This document shows, in pieces, positions 1 to 5,890 of a stretch of 8,141 nt of DNA. The position numbers and the translations under genes are program-made. A model generated the notes under the pieces. The model did not search any database and had not been told where the DNA came from. It saw nothing but the letters and a program-made list of their open reading frames with translations. Origin of the DNA: JANQJA01 sp040880285 (GTDB lineage: Bacteria > Pseudomonadota > Gammaproteobacteria > Pseudomonadales > Azotimanducaceae); contig JBBDIT010000005.1 in the NCBI GenBank assembly GCA_040880285.1, forward strand, positions 1 through 8,141, read 5' to 3'. The stretch's first letter is position 1, and each line of letters opens with the position of its first letter.

Positions 1-1617
1 GCTGGCAAGTTCGTTAGGTCGCATATAAACGGTATCAAGAAGCGATTCAAGTTGCCCGCCGTCGAATCCTTCCTGGATGCTGTGACGGATGACCTTATTC
101 ATCATCGCCTGACTGATCCAAAAACAGCTGAAGACTTTGTTCGTGCCTATCAGGTGAACCTCGTCGGTCACCATAATAGTCACGCGGCGCCAGTGGTCAG
201 CGTTACCACACCCAACCTTGGTAATCTCGTTGGGAAAGTAGACCGGGAGATCAGCGCAAATGGCATGGTGATGCGATCCGATCATCTGATGATCAAACCC
301 GGCGCATTGTTTGACGCAGATGGTGGCTATCTGATTCTTGAAGCCCAGGATATCCTGATGGAACCGGCAGCCTGGACAGCGCTACTCAGGACGCTCAAAA
401 CCGGGCAGCTTGAAATAGCGAGTCCGGATTTTTTTGGTATGTGGGGCACGCCGCAACTTCGGCCCGAGCCGATTCCAATTGACGTCAAGGTTGTACTGGT
501 GGGGGACCCGGAGATTTTCTATCTACTCGATGTGTACGAGTCCAGATTTTCCGGCCTGTTCAAAGTACTGGTTGATTTTGGTGACTCTATCTCCCGGGAT
601 GACCGTGGGTTCAGGGCTTACGCCAACGTCATAACGCGCCTGGTTGAACGTGACAAGCTTTTGCACTTTGATTCGAGTGCAGTGGCCCGGCTCATTGAAC
701 ATGGTGCGCGCATCTGTGGCCAGTCTGGAAGGCTCACCAGTCGGTTCGGCCGGATTGCGGATATTGCCAGGGAGGCGTCATTTATTGCCGCCAAAGCCGG
801 TAAGGCTGAGGTAGGCAAAGAGCACATTATAGAAAGTGTGGCACGTTCCAAGCGACGGGCGGATCTGCCTGCTCGACATTTCAGGCGCCTGCTGGCAGAA
901 AGGACCCTGATGATCGACGTTGGCGGACAGGTGGTGGGCCAGGTCAATGGCCTCGCCGTCACCTCAGCCGGTCCGATGACCTATGGATTTCCATCGCGGA
1001 TCACTGCATCGATTGGGCCGGGCAGCGCCGGCGCCATCAACATCGAACGCGAGTCAGAACTATCCGGTTCAGTACACACCAAGGGTTTTCTGATTTTAAG
1101 TGGGCTGTTGCGTTACTTGCTTCGGCTGGAACATCCGATGGCATTTTCTGCATCAATCGCTTTTGAACAAAGTTATGGTGGCGTCGATGGAGATTCCGCT
1201 TCGGGTGCTGAATTCTGTTGCCTGCTAAGTTCGCTGACCGAACTACCGATCAGGCAGGACCTCGCCATGACCGGTGCGGTTGACCAGAAAGGCAATATTC
1301 TTCCCATCGGTGCCGTCAATGAAAAGATTGAAGGGTTTTACGATGCCTGCAAAGCGGTGGACTTTTCGGGTACCCAGGGTGTGATTATTCCTTCCGCCAA
1401 CGCCGCAGAACTGATGTTAAGGGACGATGTGGTGGATTCCATAAAGGCTGGAGAATTCGACGTATTTGCTATTCACTCTATCGACCAGGCGCTTGCGATT
1501 TTATTGGACCGGGACCCGGGTGAATTACATGGGTCGAGCTATGACGCTGGCACTGTGCTCGGCATTGCCCAGAATCGTGCCCATCACTTCTGGAACATCG
1601 CACGCAAAAATCAGTGA
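1..1617 (+). CDS. Lon-like AAA+ ATP-dependent protease, C-terminal part (5' end outside window)
   Basis: This is the C-terminal part of a Lon-family protease of the AAA_32/Lon_C type (YcbZ/LonB-like), a cytoplasmic ATP-driven serine protease. The frame is open from base 1, so the TTG at 52 is probably internal. Family members are usually near 800 aa, and about 538 codons are here. Numbering from the TTG, the segment GALFDADGGYLIL (84-96) matches the family's Walker B region, and PIDVKVVLVGD (142-152) the following strand. YESRFSGLFKV (162-172) lies where the arginine finger is expected. The Lon proteolytic domain runs from about 285 to 485, with GQVNGLAV (296-303) at its start. The catalytic dyad is Ser382 in DGDSAS and Lys425 in AVNEK. 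Their 43-residue spacing equals that of Ser679/Lys722 in E. coli Lon, so the peptidase looks active. Walker A is not in the window. The phosphate transporter gene follows on the same strand after a short gap. Family assignment is firm; substrates are unknown. Confidence 0.93.
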   Translation, partial: AGKFVRSHINGIKKRFKLPAVESFLDAVTDDLIHHRLTDPKTAEDFVRAYQVNLVGHHNSHAAPVVSVTTPNLGNLVGKVDREISANGMVMRSDHLMIKPGALFDADGGYLILEAQDILMEPAAWTALLRTLKTGQLEIASPDFFGMWGTPQLRPEPIPIDVKVVLVGDPEIFYLLDVYESRFSGLFKVLVDFGDSISRDDRGFRAYANVITRLVERDKLLHFDSSAVARLIEHGARICGQSGRLTSRFGRIADIAREASFIAAKAGKAEVGKEHIIESVARSKRRADLPARHFRRLLAERTLMIDVGGQVVGQVNGLAVTSAGPMTYGFPSRITASIGPGSAGAINIERESELSGSVHTKGFLILSGLLRYLLRLEHPMAFSASIAFEQSYGGVDGDSASGAEFCCLLSSLTELPIRQDLAMTGAVDQKGNILPIGAVNEKIEGFYDACKAVDFSGTQGVIIPSANAAELMLRDDVVDSIKAGEFDVFAIHSIDQALAILLDRDPGELHGSSYDAGTVLGIAQNRAHHFWNIARKNQ

Positions 1618-1663
1618 ATGCGAAAACCACTCAACCGGAGTACTAAAAATCGATAGTACGCAG

Positions 1664-3247
1664 ATGGCGTTGACTGCACTCGGTGGCCTCGGGATATTCC
1701 TTGCCGGTATGATCATCATGACCGACTCCCTCAAGGCGCTGGCTGGTGACCATCTCCGCTCGGTATTAATGAGGTTTACCCGTACACCGGCTTCCGGCGC
1801 GGTAACCGGTGCGCTCTGTACCGCGGTGATACAGTCTTCGAGTGCGACCACGGTTACTGCCGTCAGTTTTGTCGGGGCGGAGCTGATGAGCTTTTCATCG
1901 GCGCTGGGTATCATCTTTGGAGCCAATCTCGGTACAACCATCACGGGATGGATGGTCGCCCTCATCGGTTTCAAATTCCAGTTGGGCAGCGCGATCCTCC
2001 CGGTCGTTTTCCTGGGCGTCCTCCTGAAATTACTGGGCAGTGGGCGCTGGTCCGGGTGGGGTATGGTGTTGGTGGGATTCGGACTCCTGTTCGTCGGTCT
2101 TGACTTGATGCAAGACAGCCTTGGTGAGCTACTCGGCAATATTGAATTCGAAAAATTGCCCGGCGATACTTTCACGGGGCGGATACTGCTTTTAATATTC
2201 GGGCTCGGGTTCACGCTGATCACCCGATCTTCGAGTGCAGGAGTGGCAGCGACGCTGACCGCACTCTTTGCCGGAGTTATTGAGTTCGAGCAAGCCGCTG
2301 CGCTCGTGATCGGGATGGATCTGGGAACCTCCTTTACTGCCTGGATTGCTGCCATCGGAGGGTCTGTGGGCGCGCGCCGGACCGGCTTGTCCCATGTCCT
2401 TTTTAATTGTCTGACAGCGATTGGCGCCCTGTTATTGATTACGCCCTATGTTTGGTTTTGGCAGGTCGTGTCACCGGGTATGCTGACGGGCGAAGCAGAA
2501 ATCTCCCTGGTGGCGTTTCACACACTATTCAATTTCTTGAGTGTACTTGCGATCGTACCGTTCACGCCGGCATTTGCGCGGATGATTGAGCGCATGATTC
2601 CAGACCCTTCCGGGGCGTTCATCGACAAGCTCGACCCAACTTTGTTGGATAAACCGGCATTGGCATTGTCGGCGGTGCAGTCTGTGGTGGAGCCGTTATT
2701 CGAAAACCTGCTGTTACATGTCAGGGTCCTGCTGGAGGGGACGTCGCTCGAGCTCAAGAACCTTGCGGATATCAAGCGAGCATTGAACCAGACCCGTGTA
2801 TACGTGGACCAGATTCATCTTACCACGGGTGATGGTGCAGATTGGCACCGGTTACTGGCGACTATTCATACGCTGGATCACTTACAGCGACTCCATGAGC
2901 GTTGTGAAGAAGATGGATACCGTGCGGTTGCGGCCAGCGAGGCAGATAGCTTTGCGGATCAGTATACGCTGCTGGTGGAGACGATTCGTACTGTGACGAC
3001 CTGCATCCGTGACCATAACTGGAAGCCGGCACAGTTAGCGGCGATAGAGGCGATGAAGCAAATAGATGAAAGCGTGGAACTCGAACGCGATAAAATCATC
3101 TTGAGTGTGGGCATTGGTGTGCTGGATATGTCCGCCGGCACGCTACATCTCGAAGCGATTCGATGGCTACAACGGGTGAGCCACCACCTCTCGAGTATTA
3201 CGACGCATCAATGGGAAGCGAACCTGGCGGCCGGTGGCGATCCATAA
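1664..3247 (+). CDS. Na/Pi-cotransporter family protein with PhoU-like C-terminal domain
   Basis: This is an inner-membrane protein of the Na+/phosphate cotransporter family (PF02690; NptA/YjbB-like), 527 aa from ATG 1664. Such proteins move phosphate coupled to Na+, and bacterial members with a PhoU-like tail are often linked to phosphate export or homeostasis. Two inverted-topology repeats are visible. The first has LGGLGIFLAGM (6-16), the signature QSSSATT (57-63) and GANLGTTITGW (86-96). The second has RSSSA (188-192) and GMDLGTSFTAW (217-227). From about residue 325 the protein is soluble and helical, as expected for a PhoU-like regulatory domain. The second motif is normally QSSS, but here Gln is Arg (codon CGA, 2225-2227). 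The start is uncertain. ATG 1664 has no Shine-Dalgarno, whereas GGAG at 1637-1640 sits 8 nt before an in-frame ATC at 1649. Extension further upstream would only overlap the protease gene. Probably cotranscribed with the protease. Transport direction is inferred from the family only. Confidence 0.9.
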   Translation: MALTALGGLGIFLAGMIIMTDSLKALAGDHLRSVLMRFTRTPASGAVTGALCTAVIQSSSATTVTAVSFVGAELMSFSSALGIIFGANLGTTITGWMVALIGFKFQLGSAILPVVFLGVLLKLLGSGRWSGWGMVLVGFGLLFVGLDLMQDSLGELLGNIEFEKLPGDTFTGRILLLIFGLGFTLITRSSSAGVAATLTALFAGVIEFEQAAALVIGMDLGTSFTAWIAAIGGSVGARRTGLSHVLFNCLTAIGALLLITPYVWFWQVVSPGMLTGEAEISLVAFHTLFNFLSVLAIVPFTPAFARMIERMIPDPSGAFIDKLDPTLLDKPALALSAVQSVVEPLFENLLLHVRVLLEGTSLELKNLADIKRALNQTRVYVDQIHLTTGDGADWHRLLATIHTLDHLQRLHERCEEDGYRAVAASEADSFADQYTLLVETIRTVTTCIRDHNWKPAQLAAIEAMKQIDESVELERDKIILSVGIGVLDMSAGTLHLEAIRWLQRVSHHLSSITTHQWEANLAAGGDP

Positions 3248-3250
3248 CAG

Positions 3251-3265
3251 GGTTTTGCGATAAAG
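3251..3265. repeat. 15-nt direct repeat, left copy, abutting the N gap
   Basis: The 15-mer GGTTTTGCGATAAAG ends exactly at the first N. An identical copy begins immediately after the last N (3366-3380). This is either the shared end of two contigs that were scaffolded without merging, or part of a repeat that broke the assembly. It lies just after the stop of the phosphate transporter gene. Confidence 0.9.
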
Positions 3266-3365
3266 NNNNNNNNNNNNNNNNNNNNNNNNNNNNNNNNNNN
3301 NNNNNNNNNNNNNNNNNNNNNNNNNNNNNNNNNNNNNNNNNNNNNNNNNNNNNNNNNNNNNNNNN
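3266..3365. other. Assembly gap of 100 N
   Basis: There are exactly 100 undetermined bases between the phosphate transporter gene and the diguanylate cyclase gene. A round 100 is a common placeholder for unknown gap size, so the real distance may be anything, including zero or negative given the identical flanks. Any gene inside cannot be seen. If the two 15-mers are one sequence, the true intergenic distance would be only 72 nt. Confidence 0.97.
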
Positions 3366-3380
3366 GGTTTTGCGATAAAG
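3366..3380. repeat. 15-nt direct repeat, right copy, followed by GACCTGACCCC
   Basis: This copy is identical to 3251-3265 and starts directly after the N run. It continues into ACCTGACCCCAA. From memory, AGACCTGACCCC-type sequences recur as dispersed elements in gammaproteobacterial genomes, often near REP-associated Y1 transposases. That link is a recollection and was not checked here. Confidence 0.85.
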
Positions 3381-3410
3381 ACCTGACCCCAACCGCTTGC
3401 CCTGATAACA

Positions 3411-3428
3411 TAAGCAATTTTAAGCAAT
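3411..3428. repeat. Short tandem direct repeat TAAGCAAT x2
   Basis: TAAGCAAT occurs at 3411-3418 and 3421-3428, a 10-nt period, directly upstream of the TTG start of the diguanylate cyclase gene. It occupies the place where a ribosome binding site or operator would lie. No Shine-Dalgarno is visible. It may be chance in AT-rich leader sequence. Confidence 0.5.
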
Positions 3429-3434
3429 ATCAAA

Positions 3435-4643
3435 TTGACTGAACTCTTGAACAGGTACCTGGGACCGCTTTTGCTACCGGTGGCGATTCTGGTCGCGGCC
3501 TTCTTTCTTGCGCCGCTGGGCGACCAGATTCCTGAATCATTCTCTGGCCTGTGGCGTACGGGTCCTTACGTCATGTTCGCCATTCTGACGGTGCTGGGCC
3601 TGGCCTATAACCGTGGTCGCGCGTTGCTGGTGGCCCTGATGCTGGTTCTTTTGATGATCCTTGAGGAGCATCCTGGACGTCTGGGCATCTGGGGACAGGA
3701 ACATTTCGTGACGTTGGTTGTTACGGTACTTCTACCCATCAACCTGGCGCTGATCGGATGGTATCGGGAGCGGGGCGTGATAACCGGTTTCGGCCTGATG
3801 CGCCTCGGCATCATCGTGGCGCAACTGGTGGCAGTGGGCGTTTACTACCACGTCTCACCGGACTTATTCACCTCGGTGGTTGCCGATTTTGGCCCGAAAT
3901 TGAGCTACATCGTGTTTGCCCTGTGTGGTTGCTCGCTTGCAACCTCGGCCTTAGTGCGGCGGTCAGCGTTCACCTATGCACTAGTGATCGCCTACGCGGG
4001 TTTTTTACTCGGGCTATTGTACGAGGGCCAGCCCAATTTGTTCCATGCCAACAGCATCGCCATCGGCTTGATACTGTCTATTGCCATCCTGCGGGAATCT
4101 TACGACATGGCCTATCGCGATGAGTTGACGCACCTGCCGCAGCGCAGGGCACTCAACGAACTCTTCATGTCCCTGGGGGGTGACTATGCAGTCGCAATGA
4201 TCGATGTGGATCACTTCAAAAACTTCAATGATACCCATGGTCATGAGATAGGCGACGACGTGCTCAAGATGGTTGCAAGCCAGATCGACAAGGTTGGCGA
4301 CGGCGGCAAAGCTTTTCGTTACGGTGGCGAGGAATTTACGGTCGTCTATCCCGGCAAGGTTAAGGAACAGGCACTACGATCATTGGAGAAGGTGCGTGAT
4401 GCCATTGAACACTATGAAATGGTGCTGCGGTCTCCAAGACCAAAGGATCAGACAACTGGTGGGGAGAGTGCCAAAAGAGGCAAGGGGGCCCAGTCGGCTG
4501 CCAAAACCGTCAGCGTGACGATCAGCATAGGCGTGGCTGATAGAGCGGACCGGACTGAAACATCTGGGCAGGTGCTGAAGAAGGCGGATGAGGCACTCTA
4601 TCGAGCCAAGAAAACGGGACGTAACCGGCTGGTGGTTGCTTGA
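3435..4643 (+). CDS. Membrane diguanylate cyclase (GGDEF domain, GGEEF motif)
   Basis: This is a predicted diguanylate cyclase that makes cyclic di-GMP from two GTP, anchored in the inner membrane (402 aa). Residues about 8-220 hold seven or eight hydrophobic segments, for example LLLPVAILVAAFFLAPL (12-28), and resemble no sensor domain I can name. The catalytic domain begins at YRDELTHLPQRRAL (227-240), a close match to the usual DxLTGLxNRR start. Metal-binding Asp257 lies in IDVDHFKNFND (256-266). The active-site loop is RYGGEEF (295-301), a form known to be active. A low-complexity Lys/Gly/Ser insert (about 333-357) precedes VTISIGVA (361-368), and the domain ends with ADEALYRAKKTGRNR. The I-site RxxD is absent: positions 288 and 291 are both Gly. 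The start is TTG 3435, because a stop lies in frame at 3411 and no ATG occurs before the second hydrophobic segment; TTG 3447 is an alternative. No good Shine-Dalgarno is present. The signal sensed is unknown. Confidence 0.92.
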   Translation: MTELLNRYLGPLLLPVAILVAAFFLAPLGDQIPESFSGLWRTGPYVMFAILTVLGLAYNRGRALLVALMLVLLMILEEHPGRLGIWGQEHFVTLVVTVLLPINLALIGWYRERGVITGFGLMRLGIIVAQLVAVGVYYHVSPDLFTSVVADFGPKLSYIVFALCGCSLATSALVRRSAFTYALVIAYAGFLLGLLYEGQPNLFHANSIAIGLILSIAILRESYDMAYRDELTHLPQRRALNELFMSLGGDYAVAMIDVDHFKNFNDTHGHEIGDDVLKMVASQIDKVGDGGKAFRYGGEEFTVVYPGKVKEQALRSLEKVRDAIEHYEMVLRSPRPKDQTTGGESAKRGKGAQSAAKTVSVTISIGVADRADRTETSGQVLKKADEALYRAKKTGRNRLVVA

Positions 4644-4686
4644 CAAATCCATGAACGGACGCGAGACGGAGCAGTGGTTAATCCAA

Positions 4687-5856
4687 TCACGATTTTGCTG
4701 GTCCAAGCAATATAGGACCCAGCCTGATACCGAATACCAGGAAAGCCAGGATCCAGAGTATCGCCGCGATCGACAACAGGTCGGTTCCGGTAATGCTGGC
4801 GATCACGCGAGCCAGGGCCGCAAGGTTAATCAGCAAAAAGACGATCGAGAGCATCGACCCGGCCTTGAGGGGACGATTGGTATGTCCCATCGCCGCTCGT
4901 GATGATACCGCCAGAATCAAGCCCGCCATGGCGCCGACACCAAGGGCATGCAGTCCGCTGCTAACCGGGATAGCTGCCCCGAGGATGCTGAATCCCAACA
5001 ATAGGAACCCAATGCCAAGCCAGGCGTAGCCCACATGCAGGACGACAACGAGTGGGTCGGGCCAGGTCAGGTGTGGCATCCAGCGCGCCATCCTGACCAG
5101 TTGCACCATGCCGGTCAGTAGCGCCAATAGACCGGAAGCGAGATGAAGGGGAAAAAGTGTCCAGGCCAGACCGGTTGCAATCGTCAAACCAATAGCGGCC
5201 TGGTCGACCACACCAAATGCGGCGGGCATTTTTGTGCCCGGCCCGTGCCGCATCCGGAGCCAGTTACCGGTGAAAGCTGGAATAATGCGACCGCCAATTA
5301 CGCTGATAAGGACACACACAAGGATCATGGTTGCCCTTGTTGCTGCCTGTTCGGAACCGAGCTCGAACCCGAAGACCCGGTCGAAATGGAAAATGAAATT
5401 GAGCAGGGTAAATACGGCGAGTATTGCGACAATCCTGAGATTCCGATAATTCCTGGCGGCCAGTACCTCGCGCCCCATCAGGAGGGTTAGCAAAATCCAG
5501 TAACCGGCGTCGATAATCATTACCATGGCCGCGGATAGCCCGAGATCGTAGGTAATGACCACGCGTGCAGACAGCCAGGAAGCCAGTAAGATTGCAAGGG
5601 CAACGCCCTGCACCGGTGGACGCCGGGTCCAGTTGGCGACAGCCGTAAGTAAAAAGCCGCCAATGGCCGAGCCGACAAACCCAAACAGCATCTCGTGCCC
5701 ATGCCAGGCTAATGCGGAGATCGGTGAATCGGGTGGTGGCAGGAACCCTTGTACGATTCCAATCCACCAGCCGATGAAGAACAGCGCCCCTGCACAAGTG
5801 CAAAGAAACAGCGGGCGAAATCCATAACTGAACAGCCTGGAGAGGTGGACTTCCAT
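4687..5856 (-). CDS. nnrS: NnrS family membrane protein (nitric oxide stress/denitrification)
   Basis: NnrS proteins are polytopic inner-membrane proteins, reported to bind haem and copper, and they protect cells from nitric oxide. They are commonly found with denitrification genes. The 389 aa length is normal and the protein is almost wholly hydrophobic, with about 12 membrane segments expected. Family landmarks are SYGFRPLFL (10-18), AWHGHEMLFGF (50-60) with His52/His54, GGFLLTAVANWT (66-77), LLNFIFHFDR (151-160), IGGRIIPAFTGNWL (187-200), PLVVVLHVGYAWL (268-280), His303 in GLHALGVGAM and AAMGHTNRPL (321-330). These conserved histidines are candidate metal ligands. The gene lies 34 nt downstream of nirS on the same strand, so cotranscription is likely. 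The ATG at 5854-5856 is the only good start for the FSYGFRP beginning. Its ribosome binding site is poor, which may mean it relies on translation from nirS. It converges with the diguanylate cyclase gene, 43 nt away. Confidence 0.93.
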   Translation of the reverse strand: MEVHLSRLFSYGFRPLFLCTCAGALFFIGWWIGIVQGFLPPPDSPISALAWHGHEMLFGFVGSAIGGFLLTAVANWTRRPPVQGVALAILLASWLSARVVITYDLGLSAAMVMIIDAGYWILLTLLMGREVLAARNYRNLRIVAILAVFTLLNFIFHFDRVFGFELGSEQAATRATMILVCVLISVIGGRIIPAFTGNWLRMRHGPGTKMPAAFGVVDQAAIGLTIATGLAWTLFPLHLASGLLALLTGMVQLVRMARWMPHLTWPDPLVVVLHVGYAWLGIGFLLLGFSILGAAIPVSSGLHALGVGAMAGLILAVSSRAAMGHTNRPLKAGSMLSIVFLLINLAALARVIASITGTDLLSIAAILWILAFLVFGIRLGPILLGPAKS

Positions 5857-5890
5857 GTCCGTGGTATTCAGGGTGTCTTTCCGGTCTGTC

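Noticed and set aside
1466..1663. Longer N-terminus for the Na/Pi transporter starting at 1466
   Set aside because: It overlaps the protease coding region by about 150 nt and gives unrelated residues; homology begins at LGGLGIFLAGM just after 1664.
1525..2355. 276-codon open frame on the - strand
   Set aside because: It is antisense to the protease end and the phosphate transporter; Pro/Ser/Ile-rich composition is typical of a shadow of a membrane-protein gene.
3163..3433. Short frames running through the N gap on both strands
   Set aside because: They exist only because N positions cannot contain stops; no evidence of coding.
4674..4690. Hairpin between the converging genes as a terminator
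   Set aside because: Only about 6 bp with a G-T pair and no T-run; the 43-nt gap shows no convincing terminator for either gene.
5264..5803. 179-codon open frame on the - strand
   Set aside because: It is a different frame within nnrS, with Arg/Cys-rich low-plausibility sequence; the nnrS frame has all family landmarks.
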